A stretch of 64,000 nt of DNA, taken from Desulfacinum hydrothermale DSM 13146 (GTDB lineage: Bacteria; Desulfobacterota; Syntrophobacteria; Syntrophobacterales; DSM-9756). Below the pieces are notes generated by a model. The model ran no database searches, was not told the origin of the DNA, and saw only the letters and a program-made list of their open reading frames with translations. Positions 46,308 to 57,450 of this stretch are shown in pieces (position 1 is the stretch's first letter; the number at the start of each line of letters is the position of its first letter). Where the stretch lies: the NCBI RefSeq assembly GCF_900176285.1, contig NZ_FWXF01000002.1, forward strand, positions 234,437 through 298,436. The letters are read 5' to 3'. The position numbers and the translations under genes are program-made.

Positions 46308-47510
46308 TCACGCCGCCACGCCCCGCTCCCGCAGACGGGCGATCTCTTGGTCGCTGCAGCCCAGTTCCCGGCGCAGCACCTCGTCGGTGTGCTCGCCCAG
46401 AAGCGGCGGGTGGCGATCGATCCCGCATGGGGTATCCGAAAACTTCATGGGGCTCGCCACCAGCTTCACCGATCCGGCCGTGGGATGCGCCACTTCGGCC
46501 ACCATCTCCCGCGCCCGCACCTGGGGGTCGGAAAAGACCCGATCCAAGGTGTTGATGGGCCCGCAGGGGATCTTGAGCCGGTCCAGTTCCTCCAGCCATT
46601 CATCGGCCGTCTTCTGCCGCATGGCTTGCGCCACCAGGGGGATGAGCTCCCCGCGGTGGACCACTCGCTGGGGATTGGTGGCAAAGCGCGGGTCGTGGGT
46701 CAGGTGCTCCAGGCCGGCCAGCCGGCAGAAGGCCTGCCACTGACGGTCGTTTCCCACGGCCAGGGCGATGTAGGTGCCGTCCTTGGTCTGGAAGGGCTCG
46801 TAGGGAACGATGTTGGGATGGGCGTTGCCGTAGCGTGGGGGCACTTCACCGGAAACCAGATAGTTGCTGCCCACGTTGGCAAGCCAGGCCACCACGGCGT
46901 CCAGGAGCGCAATGTCGATGTACTGGCCCCGCCCGGTCTTGTCCCGGTGGCGCAGGGCCGCCAGAATGGCGTTGCAGGCGAAAAGCCCCGCCGTGATGTC
47001 CACGATGGCCACACCCACCTTCATGGGCGGCCCCTCGGGATCGCCCGTGATGCTCATGACCCCGCCCATGCCCTGGATCATGAAGTCGTAGCCCGGCTTG
47101 TCCTTGTATGGCCCGTTCTGGCCGAATCCGGTGATGGAACAGTAGATGAGTCGGGGATTGAGCGGCTTCAGATCCTCATAGCCCAGCCCCATCTTGGACA
47201 GGGTGCCCACCTTGAAGTTCTCGATGAGGATGTCGCTTCGCAACGCCAGGCGCCGGATGATCTCCCGGCCTTCTTCCTTTTTTAGATCCACGGCGATGCT
47301 GCGCTTGTTGCGGTTCACACACAGGTAGTAGGCCGCCTCGCCGCCCGCCTCCGGGGGTCCCCATTGGCGGGTGTCATCCCCCGAGCCCGGGCGCTCCACC
47401 TTGATCACGTCCGCCCCCATGTCCCCCAGCATCATGGAACAATACGGGCCCGCCAGAACCCGAGATAGATCCAGGACCTTCACATCGCTCAGCGGCCTGT
47501 CTACGCCCAT
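46308..47510 (-). CDS. CaiB/BaiF family III CoA transferase, succinyl-CoA:glutarate CoA-transferase-like
   Basis: About 400 residues. VLDLSRVLAGPYCSMMLGDMG, the catalytic-site region VERPGSGDDTRQWGPP, NRNKRSIAVDLKKEEG and YCSITGFGQNGPY are family III signatures; the Asp nucleophile is expected near GYDFMIQGMGG. The overall sequence is very close in style to the human glutarate CoA-transferase SUGCT. ATG 47510 has AAGGAG six bases upstream; the open frame to 47579 reads into the repeat and is not used. As first gene of the leftward decarboxylase cluster it would make glutaryl-CoA. Family certain; substrate inferred from context. Confidence 0.88.
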   Translation of the reverse strand: MGVDRPLSDVKVLDLSRVLAGPYCSMMLGDMGADVIKVERPGSGDDTRQWGPPEAGGEAAYYLCVNRNKRSIAVDLKKEEGREIIRRLALRSDILIENFKVGTLSKMGLGYEDLKPLNPRLIYCSITGFGQNGPYKDKPGYDFMIQGMGGVMSITGDPEGPPMKVGVAIVDITAGLFACNAILAALRHRDKTGRGQYIDIALLDAVVAWLANVGSNYLVSGEVPPRYGNAHPNIVPYEPFQTKDGTYIALAVGNDRQWQAFCRLAGLEHLTHDPRFATNPQRVVHRGELIPLVAQAMRQKTADEWLEELDRLKIPCGPINTLDRVFSDPQVRAREMVAEVAHPTAGSVKLVASPMKFSDTPCGIDRHPPLLGEHTDEVLRRELGCSDQEIARLRERGVAA

Positions 47511-47569
47511 GCTCGTCTCCTTCATCCCCTGTTTGTCCGCCATCCCCCTGGGACCCCAGCCGACCAGCG

Positions 47570-47737
47570 CTTGTCCCACAATGGTCTTTCAGGCTTTCGG
47601 TAGAATTCCAACTGGTTGAAATTCCACTGTTTCCTGTGGCTCTTCTTGTAGGGGCATGTTCCGAACCCGCCCCTACGGCGGCCTGGCCAGGCCGACCCCA
47701 CGGGCCCGCAGGCAGCAATCTGGGCGGTCTTTTCATG
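47570..47737 (-). repeat. Intergenic element, copy D (divergent)
   Basis: About 168 bases in the 308-base gap between the CoA transferase and the IclR gene. It has the orientation of copy C. The right TIR half (CTTGTCCCACAATGGTC) is clear; the other end is degenerate (TGGGCGGTCTTTTC against TGGGCGTTCTCAGAC). The nested palindrome is at 47648-47676. Unlike A-C it lies upstream, not downstream, of the neighbouring gene. Confidence 0.65.
47648..47676. repeat. Nested palindrome in copy D
   Basis: The same 29-base GTAGGGGC...GCCCCTAC palindrome with one internal change (GCATGTTCC). Confidence 0.65.
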
Positions 47738-47818
47738 GCCGTTTGGGCCACCGAGCTCGGTGCCGGCAGCCCGGGCGATGACACGGCACAGCCCGCCGGG
47801 ATCCCCAGGGGCTCATCC

Positions 47819-48607
47819 CTATCCGGGGGGATAGGGCCCCGTATGGCCCACGCGTTGGGACAGCTCCCGGCCGGCCTCCTGGAGCAACGCCAGGCACCGC
47901 GCCTTGTGGACCGGGTCGCCGTAGCGCAGTTCCGGGATGGCCAGGCTGAGCGCCGCCACGGCATTGCCTCCGTGGCCGAAGACGGGAACGCTCAAAGACC
48001 CCAGGCCCAAGGTGCGCTCGGCCAGACTCTCCGCAAACCCCTTGGCCCGAATGGATTTCAGCTCAGCGCGCAGAAGGCCCACGGACCGGGCCGTGTTGGG
48101 AGTCAAAGGCTTGAGTTCTTCCTCCGCCAGATAAGCTTCCACAAAGGCGTCCGGGCAGAAGGCCAACAGGCACTTGGACGAAGCCCCCGCATAAAGCGGG
48201 CTTCGGTTTCCGATGGGCATGCCCGCCTTCAGGGCCTGCGGTGACTCCACGCTGTCGATGCAGAGCCGCTCGCGGCCGTCGATCACGTTGAGATGCACCG
48301 TCTCGCCCGTTTCGTAGCTCAATCGCCGCATGATGGGAGCCGCTTCGCGCGTCACCGGGTATTGGGACTGCAGGACCTCCAGGAACCGATAGTACACATG
48401 GCCCAGACGGTACTGACGGGTTTCGGCATCCTGTTCCACGAAATGGTAGGCCTTGAGGCTTTTCAGGAGACGCTGGACCGTGGCGGGGCTGAAGCCCAGA
48501 TGGGCGGCCAGTTCCCGCACCCCCCAGCTGGCCCGCTGGGTCTGGAAGGCCAGGAGCAGCTGCAGGGCCTTTTCGATGGCGTTGGGGCGGTCCCGCTGTT
48601 CTGACAT
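47819..48607 (-). CDS. IclR family transcriptional regulator
   Basis: About 262 residues. The N-terminal winged helix (IEKALQLLLAFQ, VRELAAHLGFSPATVQRLLKSL) and the C-terminal effector domain (GETVHLNVIDGRERLCIDSVES, GASSKCLLAF, AALSLAIPELR) are typical of the family. It is upstream of, and codirectional with, the CoA transferase/decarboxylase cluster, so it is the likely regulator of that cluster. ATG 48607 is preferred; GTG 48616 is in frame. Confidence 0.9.
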   Translation of the reverse strand: MSEQRDRPNAIEKALQLLLAFQTQRASWGVRELAAHLGFSPATVQRLLKSLKAYHFVEQDAETRQYRLGHVYYRFLEVLQSQYPVTREAAPIMRRLSYETGETVHLNVIDGRERLCIDSVESPQALKAGMPIGNRSPLYAGASSKCLLAFCPDAFVEAYLAEEELKPLTPNTARSVGLLRAELKSIRAKGFAESLAERTLGLGSLSVPVFGHGGNAVAALSLAIPELRYGDPVHKARCLALLQEAGRELSQRVGHTGPYPPG

Positions 48608-49334
48608 ACGATACACCGTTTTTTAATTTGGATCGTAGCGGAGCCCCTCGATCCCTGTCAAGGAAAGAATGGTACGCTGAATTTGTCCAGGACCGGTTAA
48701 TCAGTCATCCGAAAAAGACACGATGATCGCTGGTCACTGTTCCTCCCATGGTACAGAAGGCGATTGTGCTCCATTGGGAGGGAGCAAGCCTCGCATGTGC
48801 GCCATGTCATTGGCGTCGGGTCGTGCTGGCCGTGAAGGAGCGTTTCCAGCAGTTGATGCAAACGCACCATTGTCTGGGGCCTTCTCAAGATAAGCGGAAC
48901 CTGCACCATCCAAGGCGCGCATCCTGTCCGATACGTCCGACCATACCGCCTTCAGAGATGACCTTGTGGCGGCTTTCGCCGCTCCTACAAAAAGTCCATG
49001 CACCCTTCGGACGCCTGTAGGAGCGCCGAAAGGCGCGATCCATCCCATCCGCCCATCCATCGGGCTTGTACGGAAGCAGGATGAACCTGCCCCTTTTTCC
49101 CGACCAGTGTTCGATTGCTTCACAATGACCCAAAATGCTGGGGACACCCACCGCATCCTATCGAGAACAAATTTGCCGTCGTAAGAGTCGTGCAGGGCAA
49201 GGGGTGAGTCCGTTCATCGTGGATCGCCAAACAGGGAACCCAAAAATTCCTCAAGCCATCCGCCCAAGTTGCCGATGAGTCAAACGATCCATTCCGTCTC
49301 CAAACCCACAAGACCCAGGTACGGAAGGAAGCCC
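48608..49334. other. Long gene-free region with an inverted pair of REP-like repeats
   Basis: 727 bases without a convincing gene; short open frames here have no recognisable content and run through repeats. The only structure seen is the inverted REP pair at 48969-49038. It separates the leftward IclR unit from the rightward VKOR-DsbA gene, so promoters of both should lie in it, but I see no strong match. Confidence 0.5.
48969..49038. repeat. REPIN-like inverted pair
   Basis: GCGGCTTTCGCCGCTCCTAC (48969-48988) and TGTAGGAGCGCCGAAAGGCG (49016-49035) are inverted partners. Each is itself a short hairpin (GCGGC/GCCGC; GCGCC/GGCGC). The TGTAGGAGCG core is typical of REP sequences spread by RAYT transposases in other bacteria. 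No RAYT gene is in the window. Confidence 0.7.
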
Positions 49335-50747
49335 ATGGTTGCCTTTGGCAGGAGCCGCTGGATACCGTTCGCCCTCCTGGTGGCCGCCTTCTTCACGGCC
49401 CTGGCCGCCGCCCTGAAACTGGACGTGCCGTGCTGGCAGGCGTCGGCATGCCGTGAGGCCATGGACTACCGCTTGTGGGGGCTTCCCCTGGGTGTCTGGG
49501 GATGCCTTTTCGATGCACTGGCCCTGACCCTTTGGGCCGCCCGATCCCGCTGGTTCCTTCCCACCTTGAGTCTGGGAGCGGGAATCGAGATCTGGCTGCT
49601 GCACATCCTGTGGACTACCCGCACCTTCTGTCCCGTCTGCCTGGTCCATGGGTTCCTGGTGCTGGCCGCCTTCGCCTGGTCCTGGCGAAAGGATGCAGGG
49701 CTTCAAGCCGCCACGGCGGCCCTGGCGGTCTTTGCGGTCTTTGTCTTCGTCCAACCCATCTCCTCCCCCCGGCCTGCGCTCTACGCGGCCCACGTGGATG
49801 CCTCCCCGGTGGTGGCCTCCATCGGTGAGCTCACCATCACTTTGTCGCAACTGGACGGCACGGTAGCGGGGGAAATCTACCGCCTGGAACGCCGGATTTA
49901 CGAAACCCGCCGAAAGAAGCTGGAAGAGATCCTGGAACAGGTGGTGGTGGCCCGGGAAGCCCAACGCCGCGGTATCTCCCCGGAAGAGCTCTACCGGAGC
50001 ACCGTGAAGGATGTGACCCTCACCCCGGAGGAGATGGACTTTCTAACGGCCGGGAACCGGCCCAGCGAAGAAGACCACACCCTCAGGGTCCAGGCCCTAC
50101 TGGAAAAGCGCCAGCATGTGTGGAAGCAGTTCGTCCAATCCCTTTATGAGCGCTACGGAGTCGAGATCCACCTTTCCAACCCTGCGCAACCCATGGTGAT
50201 CGTGGACACCCAGGAAGGCCTGTCCGCGGGCCCGCCCGACGCGCCCGTGACCGTGGTGGAATTTTCCGACTACCAATGCCCGGTCTGTCGGGAAGCCCAC
50301 GGGGCCGTCCAGGAGCTGATGCAGGAGATGGGCAACCAGGTGCAGTGGGTCTTCATGGACTACCCGCTGCGCCGCCACCGTCATGCCCGAAAAGCCGCAG
50401 AGGCCGCCCGGTGCGCCGCCGATCAGGGCCGGTTTCTGGACTACCGAAACGCCCTCTACGCCCTGAGCGACCCGGAGAACCTGACGCCCGAACGGCTTGT
50501 GGACACTGCCGCGTCCCTCGGGCTGGACACCCGCACCTTCCGCCACTGCCTGGAATCCGGCCGCCACGGCCCCGCCGTGGAGGACAACCTGCAGGAAGCC
50601 AAAGTCAAAGGCATCGACGCCATCCCCGCCTTCATCGTAAACGGACGTCTCATCCTGGGCTTTGCCGGCAAAGAAACCCTGGCCCGAGAGATCACCCGGG
50701 CCCGCACCTCAGGCCCCACCCGCATGGCCCACATGAGTGCTCGCTGA
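49335..50747 (+). CDS. VKOR-DsbA fusion: disulfide-forming membrane protein
   Basis: About 470 residues. The N-terminal third is a four-helix vitamin K epoxide reductase (VKOR) domain with the shuttle cysteines CWQASAC and the active CPVC in TFCPVCLVHG. A middle helical segment (residues about 190-270: IYETRRKKLEEILEQVVV) resembles the SurA N-terminal chaperone region. The C-terminus is a DsbA/thioredoxin-4 domain with a second CPVC (FSDYQCPVCREAHG). It would make disulfides in the periplasm and re-oxidise via quinone. ATG 49335 has GGAAGGAAG upstream; ATG 49275 and TTG 49269 are weaker. Confidence 0.85.
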   Translation: MVAFGRSRWIPFALLVAAFFTALAAALKLDVPCWQASACREAMDYRLWGLPLGVWGCLFDALALTLWAARSRWFLPTLSLGAGIEIWLLHILWTTRTFCPVCLVHGFLVLAAFAWSWRKDAGLQAATAALAVFAVFVFVQPISSPRPALYAAHVDASPVVASIGELTITLSQLDGTVAGEIYRLERRIYETRRKKLEEILEQVVVAREAQRRGISPEELYRSTVKDVTLTPEEMDFLTAGNRPSEEDHTLRVQALLEKRQHVWKQFVQSLYERYGVEIHLSNPAQPMVIVDTQEGLSAGPPDAPVTVVEFSDYQCPVCREAHGAVQELMQEMGNQVQWVFMDYPLRRHRHARKAAEAARCAADQGRFLDYRNALYALSDPENLTPERLVDTAASLGLDTRTFRHCLESGRHGPAVEDNLQEAKVKGIDAIPAFIVNGRLILGFAGKETLAREITRARTSGPTRMAHMSAR

Positions 50748-50939
50748 GTGGTTCTCGGTTTTTTCGTTTTTCCGCCATCCATGCGTCGGGCATTGGTTCT
50801 TGGGCACCCGCTGCCCGACGACGGCCCACACCGCGCGCGAGTCCCCATTCCCCTGCGTTGAAAAAAGCGACCCGGTGCGTTATAGAAGCCATGGCCCGCA
50901 CCCGGGCCCGCTACCTCACAACCAAGGAGAACCCACACC

Positions 50940-53459
<2,520 letters not shown>

Positions 53460-53564
53460 GCTCCTGAAGGGATTAATGGTCAGCCGCCCCGCGGGGCCGT
53501 CGAGGACCACCACCCCATTCCCCACCACCGCCAACGGATAACCGAAAACGGAAAACCAAAGGCC

Positions 53565-54785
53565 ATGTCCATCCCCATCCATCACGGTGATTTTCGTGTT
53601 CCAGGCTTTCGCGTGGCCGCGGCTCGAAGCGGCATGCGCTACCGGGATCGCCTGGACTGTGCGCTCCTGTTGAGCGACGCGCCGGCCACGGCGGCCGGCG
53701 TCTTCACCCGCAATCGTTTCTGCGCCGCACCGGTGGCCCTGTGCCGGGAGCACCTGGAGGCGAGCGCGGGCACGGCCCGGGCCGTCCTGATCAACGCCGG
53801 GATCGCCAACGCCTGCACGGGCGAAGAAGGCGTGCACAGGGCCCGCCGCTCCGCCCGGGCCGTGGCGGACCGGCTGGGCGTGGACCCGACCCAGGTGCTG
53901 GTGGCGTCCACGGGGGTCATCGGCCCCCAGATCCGGGTGGACACCCTGGAAGCCGTGCTGCCGGATCTGGCGGGACAACTGGCGCCCGGCGGGTGGGAGA
54001 ACGCCGCCCGCGCCATCATGACCACGGACACGGTACCCAAGACGGCCTGGGCTCAACGAACCATCGGCGGAAAGACGGTGACCGCGGGCGGCATCGCCAA
54101 GGGATCGGGCATGATCGCTCCCGACATGGCCACCATGCTTGCCTTCGTGGTCACAGACGCGGCCGTCTCCACTCCCGTCCTCCAAGTCGGCCTTCGCCGG
54201 GCCGCCGACCGGACCTTCAACCGCATCACCGTGGACGGGGACACCAGCACCAACGACACGGTGCTGGCCCTGGCAAGCGGAGCCGCCGGCAACGCCCCCA
54301 TTCAAGATCCCCACGGGCCCGGCGCCCACGAGTTCTTCACTCTGCTGACCGCCGTGTGCGCGGATCTGGCCCAGCAGATCGTCCGGGACGGCGAAGGGGC
54401 CACCAAGTTCGTGGTGGTGCGGGTCCAGGGGGCACGCACCCGGGATCGGGCCACCCAGGTGGCTCGAACGGTCGCCCAATCGCCTCTTGTCAAGACGGCT
54501 CTTTTCGGCCAGGACGCCAACTGGGGCCGGGTGGTGGCAGCGGCCGGCCGGGCCGGTGTGGACTTCGACCCGGAACGGGTGAGCTTGCGTTTTGGACAGG
54601 TGAGTGTCTTTGAAAAGGGCCGTCCCCTGGAGGACCCGACCCTGGAGGCCAGGGCGTCACAGGTCCTGCGGCAAAAGGACATCGAAATGGTGCTGGATCT
54701 GGGAGAAGGCGAGGAAGAAGACACCTATTACACGTGCGATTTTTCCTACGATTACGTGAAGATCAACGCCGACTACCGGTCCTGA
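53565..54785 (+). CDS. argJ: Bifunctional ornithine acetyltransferase / N-acetylglutamate synthase
   Basis: A 406-residue ArgJ. The autocleavage site is Ala189-Thr190 in KGSGMIAPDMATMLAFV; Thr190 becomes the nucleophile. GVFTRNRFCAAPVALCREHL, INAGIANACTG and FGQDANWGRVVAAAGRAGVD are other signatures. It recycles the acetyl group of N-acetylornithine in arginine synthesis. Confidence 0.95.
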   Translation: MSIPIHHGDFRVPGFRVAAARSGMRYRDRLDCALLLSDAPATAAGVFTRNRFCAAPVALCREHLEASAGTARAVLINAGIANACTGEEGVHRARRSARAVADRLGVDPTQVLVASTGVIGPQIRVDTLEAVLPDLAGQLAPGGWENAARAIMTTDTVPKTAWAQRTIGGKTVTAGGIAKGSGMIAPDMATMLAFVVTDAAVSTPVLQVGLRRAADRTFNRITVDGDTSTNDTVLALASGAAGNAPIQDPHGPGAHEFFTLLTAVCADLAQQIVRDGEGATKFVVVRVQGARTRDRATQVARTVAQSPLVKTALFGQDANWGRVVAAAGRAGVDFDPERVSLRFGQVSVFEKGRPLEDPTLEARASQVLRQKDIEMVLDLGEGEEEDTYYTCDFSYDYVKINADYRS

Positions 54786-54977
54786 CAGCTTGTCCGAAAA
54801 GGCCGATTTTGGCCGTTTGGGGTACGCTCAATATCCGAAATTGCCCTGCCGCAAAGGGCTGCCGTTGCCCGAAGGAGGCACAGGTGGAACCCGATGCCCA
54901 TGACGACACAGCCCTGACAGCTTCACTGCGAACCGCAGGACCTTTTCCCGTTTTCCAACGGAATGCAGGAGACCGCC

Positions 54978-55466
54978 ATGGCCCCTACGCCCCAACATAG
55001 CAGACTCCAACCCGGAACCCCCGTCCCCGCCTTTTCCCTGCTGGACCAGGACGGAAACGTGGTGCGCCCGGAAGACTTCCTGGGCTCCAAGCTCTTCGTC
55101 TTCTTCTATCCCAAGGCCAACACGGGTGGCTGAACCACCCAGGCCGTCTCCGTGCGAGACGCCTTGGACACCCTGCAGGAACACAACGTGAAAGTGGTGG
55201 GCATCAGCCCCGACGCCCCCGGAACCCAGAAGAGATTCGCCGAAAAACGCGCCCTGCCCTTCCCCCTCCTTTCCGACGACGACCACCTGGTGGCCCAGGC
55301 CTTCGGGGTCTGGGGGGAAAAGAAGGTCCGCGGCAAGATCGGCATGGGCATCGTGCGCTCCGCCTTCCTCTTCGATGAAGACGGCCGTCTGCTCCACGCC
55401 TGGTACAAGATCAGCCCCAAGGAAACCGTGCCCAAGCTGCTGGAAGCGCTCCAGGAAGGACCGTGA
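54978..55466 (+). CDS. Selenocysteine-containing peroxiredoxin (BCP/PrxQ type)
   Basis: A 162-residue peroxiredoxin whose reading frame is interrupted only by a TGA at 55131-55133. It reads FYPKANTGG-U-TTQAVSVRDAL, so selenocysteine (residue 52) replaces the peroxidatic cysteine of the family's NTPGCT motif. The protein downstream of the TGA is intact (VKVVGISPDAPGTQKRFAEK, FPLLSDDDHLVAQAFGVWGE). No cysteine occurs anywhere in the sequence, so no resolving Cys exists. ATG 54978 follows AGGAG. A hairpin lies just after the UGA. Conventional gene callers will split it and start the protein after the TGA. Confidence 0.88.
55142..55163 (+). promoter_or_regulatory. Bacterial SECIS hairpin for the peroxiredoxin UGA
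   Basis: Eight bases after the UGA, GGC and GTCTC pair with GAGAC and GCC (one bulged C), closing a CGTGC loop at 55151-55155. The loop is about 18-22 bases downstream of the UGA and has a G at its second position, within the usual bacterial SECIS arrangement. Confidence 0.7.
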
Positions 55467-55516
55467 GGCGCCGGGCGGGATCCCTCTCCCAAACCCGCCG
55501 CCCCACACACAGAATC

Positions 55517-57133
55517 CTACACGTAGTACTTATGCAAATATTCCAGCACCATGCGGTGCGTGTTGAAGACGGGGGCCACATCGGCGATGGAGTTTTTCAT
55601 GATCTGGGTCCAGTGCCGTGGACTGGCGTAGAAGGTGGTCACCATGTCGTCGATATCGTTGTAGAGGTCGGCGGCGGCCTCTTCGTCGCTCTGGTCCTCG
55701 TCGTCCCCCACGGCCCATCCGTTCACGCGGTCCCGGCACGCCTCGCGCCACCAGCCGTCCAGAACGCTCATGTTCACCCCGCCGTTGAAACAGACCTTCA
55801 TGCCCGACGTGCCGCAGGCCTCCCGGGGCCGACGCGGCGTGTTGAGCCACACGTCGGTCCCCTGGGTCATGAGGGCCCCCAGCCAGATGTTGTAGTTGGG
55901 GATGTAGATGATCCGAAGCTTGTCCTCGTACTGCTTGCCGATGTGGATGATCTGCTTGATGAGTTCCTTTCCCGCGTTGTCCTGGGGGTGGGCCTTGCCG
56001 GCGAAGATGTACTGCACCCGGTCGTGGGACAGGTTGATCAGGTATTCCAGGTCGGTGAGGATGAGCGTGGCGCGCTTGTAGGCCGCCGCGCGCCGGGCGA
56101 AACACACGGTCAGCAGCTCTTCGCTGAAGCCCGCTCCGGAGATGGCGTTCACGTAGCTGATCAGACGCCGCTTGGACTGCCTCTTGGCATCACGCACCGC
56201 CTCGTCGGGGATTTCCCGGGCCTGGGCCAGCATGGAAGGCTGTTCCCTCCAGCCGGGAATGTGGGTGTCGAAAAGGGCCTGGAACTCGGGCCCGGTCCAG
56301 CTCAGATGGTGCACCCCGTTGGTGATGTGACCGATGTCGTAGCCGGGAAACATCTGCCGGGACACCTCCCCGTGCAGCTCGCTCACCCCGTTGCTGGCCC
56401 GCGACAGATTGAGAGCCAGCAAGGTGGTGTTGAGGGCATCCTGGCCCGCCAGATCCCGGATGTTCCCCGGCAGGTAGTCGCCCAGAACGGATTCAGCCAT
56501 GGCGTAGTCGAAGATGTCGTGGCCGGCCGGAACGGGCGTGTGGGTGGTGAAGACGCACTTTTCCCGCACCTTTTCCACGTTCCCGCCCAGGTCCTTGAGG
56601 AGCGCCAAGGTGAGGAACACCGCGTGGCCTTCGTTCATGTGGTAGGTGGTAACGGCGGGCTCCAGCTTCTTGAGCACCTGGTAGCCGCCAATGCCCAGCA
56701 CCGCCTCCTGACAGATCCGGGTGTGCCTGTCGCCCCCGTACAGATAGTGGGTGATCATGCGATCTTCCGGGCGGTTGGAAAGAAGATCCGTGTCCAGAAA
56801 ATAGACCGGCACCCGGCCGTGCTGGCCCGTCTGGCGGTACTTCCACACCCCCACGTGCACCGGCCGCCCTTCGATGGGCACCGTCACCTGGAAGGGAAGG
56901 GGCTCCATGAAGGCCCGGGGATCGAAGTAGGGATAGAGCTCTTCCTGCTCCCCCAGGGCGTTGATATGCTGGATGAAATAACCCCGCTTGTAGAGGAGCG
57001 TCACCGCCACCAGGGGGATGTTGAGATCCGCCGAGGACTTGATGTGATCCCCGGCGAGAATGCCCAGCCCTCCACTGTAGGTGGGAATGTGCTCGTTCAA
57101 ACCCACTTCCATGCTCAAATAGGCCACCTTCAT
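55517..57133 (-). CDS. glgP: Alpha-glucan phosphorylase (short form)
   Basis: A 538-residue GT35 phosphorylase of the short, archaeal/thermophile-like type; the usual N-terminal extension is missing. YLSMEVGLNEHIPTYSGGLG is the start, HMNEGHAVFL and HTPVPAGHD follow, and the PLP lysine is in CGTSGMKVCFNGG. FAGKAHPQDNAGKELI is also typical. It releases glucose-1-phosphate from glycogen or maltodextrin. It is convergent with the peroxiredoxin gene. Confidence 0.92.
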   Translation of the reverse strand: MKVAYLSMEVGLNEHIPTYSGGLGILAGDHIKSSADLNIPLVAVTLLYKRGYFIQHINALGEQEELYPYFDPRAFMEPLPFQVTVPIEGRPVHVGVWKYRQTGQHGRVPVYFLDTDLLSNRPEDRMITHYLYGGDRHTRICQEAVLGIGGYQVLKKLEPAVTTYHMNEGHAVFLTLALLKDLGGNVEKVREKCVFTTHTPVPAGHDIFDYAMAESVLGDYLPGNIRDLAGQDALNTTLLALNLSRASNGVSELHGEVSRQMFPGYDIGHITNGVHHLSWTGPEFQALFDTHIPGWREQPSMLAQAREIPDEAVRDAKRQSKRRLISYVNAISGAGFSEELLTVCFARRAAAYKRATLILTDLEYLINLSHDRVQYIFAGKAHPQDNAGKELIKQIIHIGKQYEDKLRIIYIPNYNIWLGALMTQGTDVWLNTPRRPREACGTSGMKVCFNGGVNMSVLDGWWREACRDRVNGWAVGDDEDQSDEEAAADLYNDIDDMVTTFYASPRHWTQIMKNSIADVAPVFNTHRMVLEYLHKYYV

Positions 57134-57399
57134 GGACGCCTCCGTCGTTGCCCAATCCTCTTACCCGCAGCCCGGAACCCTCATGGGCCTGGGCGGCCGC
57201 CCCGTCCTCGGATTTCATTGCCTTGTCTTCTATAGCACACAGACCCCCGGGGCGTCAGGGGCATGGGAAAGGTTGCCGGTTTTTGCTGATCGAGCGTTGC
57301 CCGCTCACCACCTACCACCACCGGCCCCTCGGGATCTCACGGTTCCCGCTTTCCGGGCGCGGTATCTGGTCGCCGGGGATCGCGAGCGTATAACCAACA

Positions 57400-57416
57400 T
57401 GCACAAATGATGTGCA
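57400..57416. promoter_or_regulatory. Candidate operator palindrome upstream of the NuoG-like operon
   Basis: TGCACA-AATGA-TGTGCA, a perfect six-base inverted repeat ending five bases before the -35 of the candidate promoter. The order of arms differs from Rex, FNR and CRP sites, so I cannot name the regulator. Confidence 0.45.
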
Positions 57417-57421
57417 AGTTG

Positions 57422-57450
57422 TTGACAAGCGGCTGGACTCCATTTATTAA
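57422..57450 (+). promoter_or_regulatory. Candidate promoter of the NuoG-like/Nfn/Hdr cluster
   Basis: TTGACA (57422-57427), 17-base spacer, TATTAA (57445-57450). Perfect -35 and four of six at -10. The start codon is about 125 bases further on. Confidence 0.55.

Noticed and set aside
48748..49184. Several short open frames in the IclR/VKOR spacer
   Set aside because: They overlap the REP pair and each other on both strands; composition is not protein-like.
54786..54977. Fifth copy of the intergenic element after argJ (GCTTGTCCGAAAAGGCC)
   Set aside because: Only about 12 bases resemble the terminal repeat and no internal block is shared; could be chance.
55131..55133. TGA in the peroxiredoxin read as a nonsense mutation (pseudogene)
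   Set aside because: Frame and family conservation continue unbroken on both sides, TGA is exactly at the catalytic Cys position, and a SECIS-like hairpin follows.
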